Shown here: positions 11,701 through 23,524 of the stretch, one piece after another
How positions within the stretch are numbered: the stretch's first letter is position 1
Layout of the letters: the number at the start of each line of letters is the position of its first letter
From: Lolium rigidum
Taxonomy: Eukaryota; Streptophyta; Magnoliopsida; Poales; Poaceae
Assembly (NCBI RefSeq): GCF_022539505.1
Contig: NC_061508.1
Location: 345,167,484-345,231,483 of the forward strand
DNA length: 64,000 nucleotides
Direction of reading: 5' to 3'
The notes under the pieces: model-generated
What the model was told of the DNA's origin: nothing
Seen by the model: the letters and a program-made list of their open reading frames with translations, nothing else
Databases searched by the model: none
Program-made: the position numbers and the translations under genes

Positions 11701-12835
11701 TGGAAAAACTTTCGGACCTGGGCAACAAGTCAAGCCATCAGAAATCGAAGTGAACTACATACACAACTTACAAGGAGTCGAAGGGAGAGAAATAACAGAC
11801 CACCCGGGCACCTTCAGATCCAATGCGGGAATAGAGAAAGAGGAAACCCTACAGACGTTGAGGCATCCTTCACCACAGTCCAATACGAAGCATCTCTAGT
11901 GAGCTCGGAAGAGGGGCCGCTCCATGGCCGCAGTCTTCTCCCATTCTTGAGGGTGCTCTTTATATGACTGCTTCCTTATCACAATTAGAGGAAATGTTTT
12001 AAATACCATACCATAGCGTGATGCCCGGGGCGATTTGATGCTTAATGTTTTAATTACCATACCATAGCGTTAGGCATGTACCAATCTGATGCCTGGGGCC
12101 GATTAGATGTGAAATCCCTCAGATCATGGAGTTTCTTTGATCGCTAATTGTCTCCTGGCAAACTGCCTTATATGATCGTTATAAAAAGGAAAGAAAACAG
12201 GTGTGCGCGCCCTTGCTAAACCGTCAGGTCTCACTTTAGGAAACAAAATTAATGAGACTTGCAATCTGCCTTACGCCATCGTTACTATATATGCGATCGT
12301 CAAGTTTTTTTTATTCTGGTTTCCTTTTATTCAGTGCAGAACAGGTTTGGCGGCCCATTTTATGCGAGCCATGAGACATGGCCCAGATACTCGGATGAAC
12401 GCCTGCGAAGCCCAGGTGGGCGACGGCGAACGACAAAAGGACGACGAAAGTAGGGGGAGAAGGGGGAACACGTTCCTTCTTTTTAAGTAAGTAGAGATAA
12501 GTAGAGATAAGGTGGGGGGCGGTGATTCATATCAAACGGTTGGTGACCCGCCGCACAGGAGAGAGAGGCGTGCGGCGTCTCTCTATAGATTTTCCCAAGA
12601 ATGAGACCTGACCGCCTGGCAACCGGTTGCCCATTTAACCAAAGAAAAAAAAGATCAGAAGATAACTGATCGGTCAAGGTAAGGAAAACGTTGACAGATG
12701 GTGGTACGTGTCATCTAATGGCCAGCCATATGAGTGGATAAATAGCCCATCTATAGTGTCCAAATCGCTATGAGGGGTGCTAAACTGATTGAAAATTATA
12801 TAGGGTATAATTGCATTACGTCATGTACTTTTAAT
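8722..12835. other. Unassigned 4-kb intergenic stretch
   Basis: AT-rich sequence with only short frames and no recognisable domains, LTRs or TSDs. One inverted pair (CCGTCAGGTCTCA near 12220; TGAGACCTGACCG near 12600) brackets about 370 bp around 12.2-12.6 kb and may be a degraded inverted-repeat element. I see nothing else supportable. Confidence 0.4.
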
Positions 12836-12840
12836 ACAAC

Positions 12841-12870
12841 TAGATGATACCCCGCGCGTTGCTGCGGCAT
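12841..12870. repeat. Second GC hairpin boundary motif
   Basis: TAGATGATACCCCGCGCGTTGCTGCGG resembles the 8.7-kb boundary motif: a TAGATAC-like lead followed by a short palindrome containing GCGTTGC. It again sits where AT-rich unassigned sequence begins. Confidence 0.35.
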
Positions 12871-13790
12871 ATTACATGGAATTTCTAAGAAAAAGATATG
12901 CAAATGGTATCAAAATGATATAATTATCTGTACAAATGACTAATTATCGGGGCCAAACGGATAAATTTCACTTAAGTAATTTGTTCATGGCTAAGCTATT
13001 TTTCACTTGCTCAGCATAATAGTGAAACCTTTAAGAATTCCATGGTACAATAATCTTGAGTACATGTATGTCAAAAGATACCGACGGTAAATTCAACACT
13101 TGTGAAATAATCGAATATAATTTCAGTGACAGTGGACATTGGACATTAAGGGATCCCTCTGTTTACTTTTGAGACCAGGTTTAACATAATTAAGAGCTAA
13201 AATAGTGAAAGGTACATCCATGCTTAATCAAAAATCTGCAACCCGGCGAAACCCCTCAAAGAAAATGCATGTCAAGTAAACACTAAAATATAGCCAAGGT
13301 GCATAACACTTCACTTGGAGAAAGAAAGAGTTCAACTTGTATACTCTCGAGTGTGAGATCGACCTGAGTGGAACATGGTGTTGCCATTCCAATGAAGGAG
13401 GATATGGTCAAATTTGCGAGACGTCTATGTGTACTGCTGGTTGAGTTAGAGATCTCCCAGAAGGACATGTTTCAACTTGTTCGATGTAGGATTAAAAAAG
13501 AAAGGCAAATCCAGCAAGCATAATGTGTTTCTCTTTGTGTTCCCTGATGGTAATATAGCATACGTATTTCAGTTCTTATAGAAAATTAACCCTGGAGAAC
13601 AAAAGACACAATGCAAAATGGCTAAGCTTGTCTTCAATTTCTTCTTCTTTGGCCTGTCAATGAAGCTTGAGTGAGCCTGGTGCACACAGGGATATGCAGA
13701 ATTTGTAAACCAAATCAACTACAAACTTGCCAAGTTAGCAACAAAGTAAAAGGAACAAAAGCACGCGAAGTGTAAAAATATAACTGAATA
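12871..13790. other. Unassigned AT-rich stretch
   Basis: No gene, LTR or inverted-repeat element could be supported. It ends at the 14-bp duplication flanking retroposon 2. Confidence 0.4.
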
Positions 13791-13804
13791 ACCAGAGGCA
13801 CCTC

Positions 13805-15009
13805 CTCCTCGAAATAGGCTTTCGCCCCGCTATATTAATATAGCAACAACCTGATACAAGATAGCGACCACCGCTGGGGCAAACAGCACATCAAAGCCCA
13901 AGAGAAAACAAAAGAAGAAGAAAAAAGAAAGAAAGGATGACAAAGCCGGATCGACGAAAACGCTGATGATCCGCAACCGCTGCGCCCTCCGGAAGATTCC
14001 CACCACGAGCCTAGCCCTCCGAAGCGCCGCATACCAAAGCAGCACCTTCAAGAAGGGATGCGACGATGACGACGCTGCTGCCCGGACAAGCCTAGGGTTT
14101 CCCCCGGTATGCGGAAGGACAGTGGGAAGGGGGAAACCCCGACGCCCCTCAAGAGGGAATGGTGGCGCCCGCGAGCGTCACCGCGTCGGTGTCAGCCATC
14201 GACAAGGATTTCTCCCGTCCCCCAAAGACCCACAGCCCCGGACACTCCGTCATGCTCCGCCCACCTCGCCGCCCACCAACTCGCGCCACCACGGTCACGC
14301 AACCACCACCACCGTCTCACCGTGACCCACTGACGAAGACCGACGAAACCGGTAGGAAACACCCCAAGCCGAGGGGAGCCTGGACAGCAGCCACGCGGGA
14401 GGACGCCACCTCCACCGCCAGCTGCGGTGACAGACCGGACGCGGCAACAGGAGCAAACCAGGCCCCTCTGGCCCGGCCGAGCCCGACGGGCTCGTGAAGC
14501 TCCCGTGGCCGCGCTGCAGTCCACGCGCCGCCGTCCTAGCCACACTCAGCAGGAGAGATTCCACCAGCCGCCGGGAGCAGACCTAGGATGCCAGATCTGG
14601 CCCGCCCAAGCCCAGATGGGGCCCAGGCAGGCCCAGATCTGGGTCAGAACCGCGCCGCCCGCGCCGCCGCTGACCTCCATGCCGCCCCGCCGCCAAGAGG
14701 CTGCGCCGACGCCGCACGTCACCCAGCGCCGCCGCCTCCCAGCAGGAGCGCGGCAGCCGCCGGAGCCTTGCCCACCGAGGTGCACCGCCGCCAGACCCGG
14801 GAGATCCCGCGTCGCCCGCCTCGCGCGCGGGTAGGAACGAGTCCGCCGCCGCCGGCACCGCTCGGGACTTTGCCCGGCGGCCTGCGCCGACGGCGGCGAA
14901 GGGGAGGAGAGAGGGGAACTGGGCCTGGCGGCGCGAGGTCGTGGGGATCGCCCGTCTCCGCCCGCGGGAGAGCGGAGCGGACGAAGCGTTTTTTTCGAAA
15001 GATAGATCC
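13805..15009 (-). mobile_element. Non-LTR retroposon 2 (1.2 kb, non-autonomous)
   Basis: A perfect 14-bp direct repeat ACCAGAGGCACCTC flanks the insert (13791-13804 and 15010-15023). Read on the minus strand it begins with GC-rich leader-like sequence and ends TATATTAATATAGCGGGGCG and CGAAAGCC, a typical plant LINE 3' end, though without a long A tail. It shares CGGGCAAAG, CAGATCTGG and CTTCAAGAAG blocks with retroposon 1. No endonuclease or reverse transcriptase is encoded, so it would depend on a LINE in trans. Confidence 0.75.
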
Positions 15010-15023
15010 ACCAGAGGCACCTC

Positions 15024-15795
15024 ACGTAGTGTAGAATCTGCAATAAGGGGGAACTATTTGATTGAGATATATTTGCATGCTTCGAAACGACTCTGACACT
15101 ATACATGGTGTAGAACATGCAACCTGCAAAAAAGGAAAAAATATGAATAACCTTATGCATAATTTCCCAGGAATAGACATGCATTCAGTTTCACTCTAAT
15201 TTCTTGAGCGTTAGAAAAAAAACTAACCTGAAAACGATGCTGACAGATTTAGACATTTCATCAAACATTTGGAGCGATGTACACCCTGCATGCTTGATTT
15301 CAGAAAAATAATAATACTGCATGCCTTCAGAAGATGGAGAAAGTCACCCGTGTTCCGTCCAAAGCAGCGGAGGAGCTTTTGCTTCAGACACTTCTTCCTG
15401 GGAGCTCCGATTGGAGGTAAGCACAAACAGTGCTTCTGTTCGCGTCTGAGATCGCATCAGGCGGCAGCCGCAAGGTTGGTCCACGCATCTGGAGGTGCAT
15501 GAATAACTCGCGGTAGCGGTAAGGGCGGCTGGCGAGGATGGCGCAGCCCCAATGCGAGTGTCTCCTGTGCAGAGACGGCGAACTTCCGCGAGGAGATGGG
15601 CGATCGTGTCATGCGAGTCTAGGAAATGGATGTAAAGAATGGAAAAGAACTGGCTTATATACTGTACAACGCAACGCCAGGAGAGTGGGAGAAATAAATT
15701 CATCAGTTTTCTTTTAAAATTAGTGGAGAAGATGAAGATGAAAGAAAAACAATGAATGGCCACCGGGTGGGCCCGTGGAAGCGCGGGGGAAAGCA
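15024..15795. other. Unassigned sequence between two retroelements
   Basis: The right half (15340-15620) is GC-richer and may include captured exon-like sequence, but frames are short and mixed. It is the left flank of LINE A; before that insertion it was continuous with 32352-32591. Confidence 0.4.
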
Positions 15796-15902
15796 TTCAA
15801 TCGAAGAGATACAAACCGAAGGTCCGTAGACCCAGCTTTATAAATAAAGCAAGCGACCAAATGTCAAAGTTTACAACCAGCAACACGACTCACGCCACAC
15901 AC

Positions 15903-17367
15903 CACTAGTGGAAAACGGGCCTTTTGCACCGGTTGGTAAGGGCTATATGCACCGGATGCCCAACCGGTGCAAACAATCCGGTGCAAAAGGCCCTCCTTTG
16001 CACCGGTTCAGTTACGAACCGGTGCTAAAGGGTGCACCACGTGGCGGCTCCCGAGCGTCCGAGCGGGAGGACCTTTAGCACCGGTTCGTAATACGAACCG
16101 GTGCTAAAGGGTCTGCCGCGGCAGAAAAACGTCCCAAAACGCTGCCGCGGCAGAAAAACACTTTTTTCGAATTATTTTCTACTCCCTTTTTTTTCTTTTT
16201 TCGGAATTTCTAATATTTTAGTTATTTCACAATTACTTCTCTTATCTCTAGTCCTAACTACCCTTATCTCTAGTCCAATTACTTACTCGTGCTCAAACTT
16301 CCCGCTCGGTCACCCATCCTCCCACTACTCTAGCACTAGCACGCTTAACTTCCAAGTTCCTTTCCATCCCGCATCCAAGTGCTTCGCGCGCATGTATGTG
16401 ATAGTAGTATCATATCAATCCTATTAACATGTCGATCGATGTCATATTTCTTTATTGTTCGAATTTCAAATAATTATTTTAATAAACCAAAGTAATGTTG
16501 TAATAATAATCTTGAATAAATAAATAAACATTTACTTTATAATTTGTATTATTTTTAATTATTTTCATTTTTTTAATTTTTAATTTTTTTTTGCCAAACC
16601 TAAAACCTAAAAATTTGAAAATCTTATAATTTGCTAAAAGTAGTAATAGCAATCTTTATGCAGTATGCAATTATTAATTTTAATTTTAAAAATAAAAAAA
16701 TATAAAATCCCTAAATTTCGGAAAAAACTAAAATCTTCCTGCTTTCATATTTTCATTTGGAATTTTCAAAATCTAAAAATTAGCTAACCGGGTAAACCCT
16801 GGTGAATTCGGATGTAATTTTTTCCCACGATGATTTTGATATATTATACGTTTTTTTTCGACGTCGTATGCAAAAGTTAATGTGGTTTTACCATTTTTCA
16901 AACATTTTTTGCAATAAATGTGAAAATTCAAATTTGTTAATTTTCCCTAATAGTAGGTTGCATAACATACATGAATCTCAAAAGATTTTATTTTTTTGAA
17001 TAATCTATCATTTTCTTTTCTATTTTAAAGTGTTAAAAAAGGCGATCCACGTGGGGGGGGGGGTGGAGGTGCGTGGGTAGCGTGAAAACCTTTGCACCGG
17101 TTCGTGTTACGAACCGGTAGCAAAGGGTAGATTTGCACCGGTTCGTAACACGAACCGGTGCAAAAGAGTTCGTGGCTGACACCAACTCTTTTGCACCGGT
17201 TCGTGTTACGAACCGGTGCAAAAGGTCCCGCACAAACCGGTGCTAATGCCCCCTGGACGTGCAGACCGCACGAACCGGTGCTAATGACCCCTTTAGCACC
17301 GGTTCGTGCCAAATCCGGTGCAAAAGCACTTTCGAGGACAGGATAAAAGCCCTTGTTTCTACTAGTG
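15903..17367. mobile_element. Non-autonomous CACTA transposon 2 (1.5 kb), in the LINE A 3' leader
   Basis: The ends are CACTAGTGGAAA at 15903 and TTTCTACTAGTG ending at 17367, with a 3-bp duplication CAC (15900-15902 and 17368-17370). Subterminal repeats are TTTGCACCGGTTCGT and its inverse, several at each end. The AT-rich core and the 5S-like block match CACTA 1 in inverted orientation. No transposase is encoded. Confidence 0.93.
16294..16377 (-). ncRNA. 5S rRNA-derived segment inside CACTA 2
   Basis: On the minus strand this block reads GGATGCGGGATGG, then GGAAGTTAAGCGTGCT, then GCTAGAGTAGT, then AGGATGGGTGACC and GCGGGAAGT, collinear with plant 5S rRNA. Box A, the intermediate element and box C are better kept here than in CACTA 1. 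The first T-run downstream in the transcribed direction lies about 140 nt away near 16155. Transcription is not shown. Confidence 0.8.
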
Positions 17368-17475
17368 CACGCGCAGCCAAGAACGAGCACACCACAACTA
17401 TACAAGTCCCATGCTAAGCCCAGCACCACATGAACAAAGCGGTAAGATACAAAGCCCTGAAGCGGGTCGAATGTG

Positions 17476-18334
17476 CTAAGTCGCCCTAGTCCGCGCATGC
17501 AGCCTCCTGATCTCGTCCACCGCCAAGTCCAGCAACGCCCGATCCCTCGGTCTGACCAGAACCCTCCAAGACTGCATATAAAGCAACATGTGGAAGAATG
17601 CGTCGACCGCATTGCTAACCGCTTCCCTTCAATAGTTAGTTTGTTCCTAATATGCCGTAGGGCCCAGCATTGGGCCGCAAAGGTAAACCATACTAATCTA
17701 CGAAGGGGGCCTAGCAAACCCTGTGCTAAGGCAATGAAATCCCCGACCCCTGCCGGGTTCCAAGTGCAATGTAGGATTTCCCTAACCCCGGCCCACATGA
17801 AACCCGCCATGGGGCAAGTGAAGAAAATGTGGTTGCAATCCTCCACCTCTCCACAAAGAGCGCAAAGGCCATTGGACGGCCCTCGCCTCTTGGCCACCTG
17901 TTCGCAGGAGGGTAGCTTTCCACGTATCAGCTGCCACAGGAAGACTTTGATCTTGGGTGGAACGCGTGTTCGCCACACCTCCTGGAAGTGCGTAACTGCT
18001 GCACCCTGCAGGAGTCCACAATACACCGACCTAGTGGAGTACTCCCCTGAGGACTCCAGGGACCAAGAAATCTGATCGTTCCCTACATCATCCGGGAGAC
18101 CATGGATTTCACGGCATAAAGCATCCCATTCAACCTTTTCCGCCAAGCCAAGGTGCCGGCGGAACCGGATACGCCACTCCCCGGGGCTCCCATCGACCAC
18201 CCTAGTCGAATGGACCGTGGCGAAGGGGTTGGAACAGCAACCAAAGAGGAGTGGATAACGAGTTCTAAGAGGCCCTCGCCCCGACCACCAATCAAGCCAG
18301 AAGTAGGTCCACTTCCCATTGTGAACCTTATGGC
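17476..18334 (-). pseudogene. LINE A ORF2, C-terminal part (zf-RVT)
   Basis: The minus-strand frame entering from the Gypsy boundary encodes the region after the reverse transcriptase, including the zinc-binding reverse-transcriptase-associated domain: VWRTRVPPKIKVFLWQL, then CALCGEVEDCNHIFFTC. A frameshift around 17605 moves the end into another frame, whose natural stop is at 17476-17478. It is the direct continuation of the part starting at 25254, separated by the Gypsy insertion. Confidence 0.82.
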
Positions 18335-18339
18335 GAGTG
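18335..18339 (+). repeat. Target duplication GCGAG of Gypsy A
   Basis: The same five bases recur at 25254-25258, directly after the terminal CA of the right LTR, proving a single insertion into LINE A ORF2. Confidence 0.95.
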
Positions 18340-20044
18340 ATACGTCTCCGACGTATCGATAATTTCTTGTGTTCCATGCCACATTATTGATGTTATCTAC
18401 ATGTTTTATGCACACTTTATGTCATATTCGTGCATTTTCTGGAACTAACCTATTAACAAGATGCCGAAGTGCCGCTTGTTGTTTTCTGCTGTTTTTGGTT
18501 TCAGAAATCCTAGTAAAGAAATATTCTCGGAATTGGACGAAATAAAAGCCCGGAGGCCTATTTTCTCACGAAGCTTCCGAAGACCGAAGACGAAACGAAG
18601 TGGGGCCACGGGGGAGCCAAACCCTAGGCGGCGCGGCCCCCCCTTGGCCGCGCCGCCCTGTCATCCGGGGCCCCCGTGCCGCCTCTCGACTTGCCCTTCC
18701 GCCTACTTAAAGCCTCCGTGACGAAACCCCCGCACCGAGAGCCACGATACGGAAAACCTTCCGGAGCCGCCGCCATCGCGAAGCCAAGATCCGGGGGACA
18801 GGAGTCTCCGTTCCGGCACCCCGCCGGAGCGGGGAAGTGCCCCCGGAAGGCTTCTCCATCGACACCGCTGCCATCTCCATCGCCATCTTCATCACCGCCG
18901 CTGCTCCCATGAGGAGGGAGTAGTTCTCCATCGAGGCTCGGGGCTGTACCGGTAGCTATGTGGTTCATCTCTCTCCTATGTGTTTCAATACAATAATCTC
19001 ATGAGCTGCCCTACATGATTGAGATTCATATGATGATGCTTGTAATCTAGATGTCATTATGCTAGTCAAGTGAGTTTTACTTATGTGATCTCCGGAGACT
19101 CCTTGTCCCACGTGTGTAAAGGTGACGAGTGTGTGCACCGTGTGGGTCTCTTAGGCCATATTTCACAGAATACTTACTCAATGTTGAATGGCATAGTGAG
19201 GTGCTTATTTATATCTCTTTATGATTGCAGCATGTTTTGTATCACAATTTATCTATGTGCTACTCTAGTGATTTGTTATTAAAGTAGTTTATTCCTCCCG
19301 CATGTGTGCAAAGGTGACGATGCGTGCACCGTGTTAGTACTTGGTTTATGCTATGATCATGATCTCTTGTAGATTGCGAAGTTAACTATTGCTATGATAA
19401 TATTGATGTGATCTATTCCTCCTACATATGCATGAAGGTGACAGTGTGCATGCTATGCTAGTACTTGGTTTAGTCTGTTGATCTATCTTACACTTAAGGT
19501 TACCAAAACATGAGCATTATTGTGGAGCTTGTTAACTCCGGCATTGAGGGTTCGTGTAATCCTACGCAATGTGTTCATCATCCAACAAAAGTGTAGAGTA
19601 TGCATTTATCTATTCTCTTTATGTGATCAATGTTGAGAGTGTCCACTAGTGAAAGTGTAATCCCTAGGCCTTGTTCCAAAATACTGCGTTACTACTGCTG
19701 CGTTACTACTGCTGTGTTACTACTGCTACATTACTACTGCTTGTTTACTGTCCTGGGCAAAGCACTTTTCTGGTGTCATTGCCGTTGCTACTGCTTATTC
19801 ATACCACCTGTATTTCACTATCTCTTCGCCGAACTAGTGCACCTATTAGGTGTGTTGGGGACACAAGAGACTTCTTGCTTTGTGGTTGCAGTGGTTGCAT
19901 GAGAGGGATATCTTTGACCTCTTCCTCCCCGAGTTCGATAAACCTTGGGTATCCACTTAAGGGAAACTTGCTCGCTGTTCTACAAACCTCTCGCTCTTGG
20001 AGGCCCAACACCGTCTACAAGAATAGAATCTCCCGTAGACATCA
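18340..20044 (+). repeat. Gypsy A 5' LTR
   Basis: It runs from TGATACGTCTCC to GTAGACATCA, 1705 bp. Against the 3' LTR it shows few substitutions but many one- to two-base indels, mostly at CTG and CAG sites (see findings). Confidence 0.93.
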
Positions 20045-20054
20045 AGCACTTTTC

Positions 20055-20071
20055 CGGCGCCGTTGCCGGGG
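20055..20071 (+). promoter_or_regulatory. Primer binding site, tRNA-Asp type
   Basis: GGCGCCGTTGCCGGGG (20056-20071) is complementary to the 3' end of plant tRNA-Asp; the first base expected to be T is C here. It starts 10 nt after the LTR, normal for Athila-like Gypsy elements. A shorter echo, CGGCGCCGTCG, lies near 20130. Confidence 0.85.
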
Positions 20072-20208
20072 AAGAAAGGTAAAAGGCTCTCATACTACGG
20101 TCTCGGGTAAAGTATTTTTCTCGGCGCCGTCGTGTGTGTGCTCGAAGCTATTTCCTTTAGATCCTGCAATTGCATCTTTTTGTTTCTTGTTTACACTAGT
20201 TTGGCATA

Positions 20209-20943
20209 ATGTACAAGAGTGAGCTTCTTATTCTATTTCCTGATTTAAAACATGGATTGTTTGATGCGAAAATTAAAAAACCTATGAAATCTTATTTGCA
20301 TGCTGGTAGTAATATTAGTATGAACGCTTTGAACACCATTATTGATAATGATATAGAAAGTTCTAAGCTTGGGGAAGCTGGTTTGCATGATATTTTTAGT
20401 CCCCCAAGCATTGAGGAGAAAATTTTCTTTGATGATACTTTGCCTCCTATTTGTGATGATAATGATAGTAGTCTTTTGGTACCACCTGTTATGGAGGATA
20501 AATTTGATTATGATTACAATATGCCTCCTACACTTGATGAAAATAATAATGATAGCTACTTTGTTGAATTTGCTCCTACTACAATTAATAAGAATAACTA
20601 TGCTTATGTGGAGAGTAATAATTTTATGCATGAGACTCATGATAAGAATGCTTTATGTGATAGTTATATTGTTGAGTTTGCTCATGTTGCTACTGAAAGT
20701 TATTATGAGAGAGGAAAATATGGTTGTAGAAATTTTCATGTTACTAAAACACCTCTCTATGTGCTGAAATTTTTGAAGCTACACTTGTTTTATCTTCCTA
20801 TGCTTGTTACTTTGCTTTTCATGAACTTGTTTATTTACAAGATTCCTATGCATAGGAAGCATGTTAGACTTAAATATGTTTTGGATTTGCTTCTTGATGC
20901 TCTCTTTTGCTTCAACTACTATTTCTTGCGAGTGCATCATTAA
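20209..20943 (+). CDS. Element-specific 244-aa protein of Gypsy A, function unknown
   Basis: The frame opens with ATG at 20209 and ends at TAA 20941-20943. It is the only long frame of the element. The first 170 residues are acidic and Asn/Asp/Tyr-rich (DDNDSSLLVPPVMEDKFDYD and similar), low-complexity and probably disordered. Residues from about 185 onward hold hydrophobic stretches (LKLHLFYLPMLVTLLFMNLF and YVLDLLLDALFCFNYYFL) that could span a membrane. There is no protease DSG, CCHC or reverse transcriptase motif. It sits right after the leader where gag is expected, and could be an accessory protein in the position-independent sense of Athila-type extra frames. Function should be treated as unknown. 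Confidence 0.6.
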   Translation: MYKSELLILFPDLKHGLFDAKIKKPMKSYLHAGSNISMNALNTIIDNDIESSKLGEAGLHDIFSPPSIEEKIFFDDTLPPICDDNDSSLLVPPVMEDKFDYDYNMPPTLDENNNDSYFVEFAPTTINKNNYAYVESNNFMHETHDKNALCDSYIVEFAHVATESYYERGKYGCRNFHVTKTPLYVLKFLKLHLFYLPMLVTLLFMNLFIYKIPMHRKHVRLKYVLDLLLDALFCFNYYFLRVHH

Positions 20944-23524
20944 AACTGCTGAGCCCATCTTAATGGCTAAAAAGAAAGAAATTCTTGGGAGATAACCCAT
21001 GTGTTATTTTGCTACAGTACTTTGTTTTATATTTGTGTCTTGGAAGTTGTTTACTACTGTAGCAACCTCTCCTTATCTTAGTTTTGTGTTTTGTTGTGCC
21101 AAGTAAAGTCTTTGATAGTAAAGTAAGTACTAGATTTGGATTACTGCGCAGAAACAGATTTCTTTGCTGTCACGAATCTGGGTCTAATTCTCAGTAGGTA
21201 ACTCAGAAAATTATGCCAATTTACGTGAGTGATCCTCAGATATGTACGCAACTTTCATTAAATTTGAGCATTTTCATTTGAGCAAGTCTGGTGGCCTAAT
21301 AAAATCCATCTTTACGGACTGTTCTGTTTTGACAGATTCTGCCTTTTATTTCGCATTGCCTCTTTTGCTATGTTGGATGAATTTCTTTGATCCATTAATG
21401 TCCAAGTAGCTTTATGCAATGTCCAGAAGTGTTAAGAATGATTGTGTCACCTCTGAACATGTTAATTTTTATTGTCCACTAACCCTCTAATGAGTTGTTT
21501 CGAGTTTGGTGTGGAGGAAGTTTTCAAGGGTCAAGAGAGGAGGATGATATACTACGATCAAGAAGAGTGAAAAGTCTAAGCTTGGGGATGCCCCGGTGGT
21601 TCATCCCTGCATATATCAAGAAGACTCAAGCGTCTAAGCTTGGGGATGTCCAAGGCATCCCCTTCTTCATCGATAAATTATCAGGTTCCTTCTCTTGAAA
21701 CTATATTTTTATTCGGTCACATCTTATGTGATTTACTTGGAGCGTCTGTGTGCTTTTGTTTTTGTTTTTGTTTGAATAAATTGGATTACATCATGCTTGT
21801 GTGGGAGAGAGACACGCTCCGCTGGTTCATATGAACACATGTGTTCTTAGCTCATAATATTCATGGCGAAGTTTCCTCTTCGTTAAATTGTTATATGGTT
21901 GGAATTGGAAAATGATACATGTAGTAATTGCTATAATGTCTTGGGTAATGTGATACTTGGCAATTGTTGTGCTCATGTTTAAGCTCTTGCATCATATGCT
22001 TTGCACCCATTAATGAAGAAATACATAGAGCATGCTAAAATTTGGTTTGCATATTTGGTTTCTCTAAGGTCTAGATAATTTCTAGTATTGAGTTTGAACA
22101 ACAAGGAAGACGGTGTAGAGTCTTATAATGTTTTCAATATGTCTTTTATGTGAGTTTTGCTGCACCGGTTCATCCTTGTGTTTGTTTCAAATAAGCTTTG
22201 CTAGCCTAAACCTTGTATCGAGAGGGAATACTTCTCATGCATCCAAAATACTTGAGCCAACCACTATGCCATTTGTGTCCACCATACCTACCTATACTAC
22301 ATGGTATTTTTCCGCCATTCCAAAGTAAATTGCTTGAGTGCTACCTTTAAAATTCCATCATTCACCTTTGCAATATATAGCTCATGGGACAAATAGCTTA
22401 AAAACTATTGTGGTATTGAATATGTAATTATGCACTTTATCTCTTATTAAGTTGCTTGTTGTGCGATAACCATGTTTACCGGGGAACGCCATCAACTCAT
22501 TGTTGAATTTCATGTGAGTTGCTATGCATGTTCGTCTTGTCTGAAGTAAGGGCGATCTACACCGAGTTGAATGGTTTGAGCATGCATATTGTGAGAGAAG
22601 AACATTGGGCCGCTAACTAAAGCCATGATTCATGGTGGAAGTTTCAGTTTTGGACAAATATCCTCAAGTCTCTAATGAGAAAAGAATTAATTGTTGTCAA
22701 ATGCTTAAAGCATTAAAAGAGGAGTCCATTATCCGTTGTCTATGTTGTCCCGGTATGGATGTCTAAGTTGAGAATAATCAAAAGCGAGAAATCCAAATGC
22801 GAGCTTTCTCCTTAGACCTTTGTACAGTGCGGCATAGAGGTACCCTTTGTGAAACTTGGTTAAAGCATATGTATTGCGGTGATAATCCAGGTAGTCCAAG
22901 CTAATTAGGACAAGGTGCGGGCACTATTGGTACACTATGCATGAGGCTTGCAACTTATAAGATATAATTTACATGATGCATATGCTTTATTACTACCGTT
23001 GACAAAATTGTTTCATGTTTTCAAAATCAAAGCTCTAGCACAAATATAGCAATCGATGCTTTTCCTCTATGAGGACCATTCTTTTACTTTCAATGTTGAG
23101 TCAGTTCACCTATTTCTCTCCACCTCAAGAAGCAAACACTTGTGTGAACTGTGCATTGATTCCTACATACTTACTTATTGCACTTATTATATTACTCTAT
23201 GTTGACAATATCCATGAGATATACATGTTACGAGTTGAAAGCAACCGCTGAAACTTAATCTTCTTTTGTGTTGCTTCAATACCTTTACTTTGAATTATTG
23301 CTTTATGAGTTAACTCTTATGCAAGACTTATTGATGCTTGTCTTGAAGTGCTATTCATGAAAAGTCTTTGCTTTATGATTCACTTGTTTACTCATGTCAT
23401 ACACATTGTTTTGATCGCTGCATTCACTACATATGCTTTACAAATAGTATGATCAAGATTATGATGGCATGTCACTCCAGAAATTATCTTTGTTATCGTT
23501 TTACCTGCTCGGGACGAGCAGAAC
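20944..23524 (+). other. Gypsy A non-coding 3' region
   Basis: About 2.6 kb without coding frames. It is collinear with the minus-strand region 34181-36790 of Gypsy B, including TTCTTGGGAGATAACCCATG just after the upstream frame and two copies of AAGCTTGGGGATG at 21578 and 21636. The conservation across two elements suggests that it serves transcription, packaging or priming. Confidence 0.7.

Noticed and set aside
8704..12867. A Helitron between the two GC hairpins
   Set aside because: No TC start, CTRR end or helicase frame could be found.
17025..18377. A single 450-codon minus-strand gene
   Set aside because: The frame runs through a Gypsy LTR, a LINE ORF2 tail and a CACTA element; it is a chance join of three elements.
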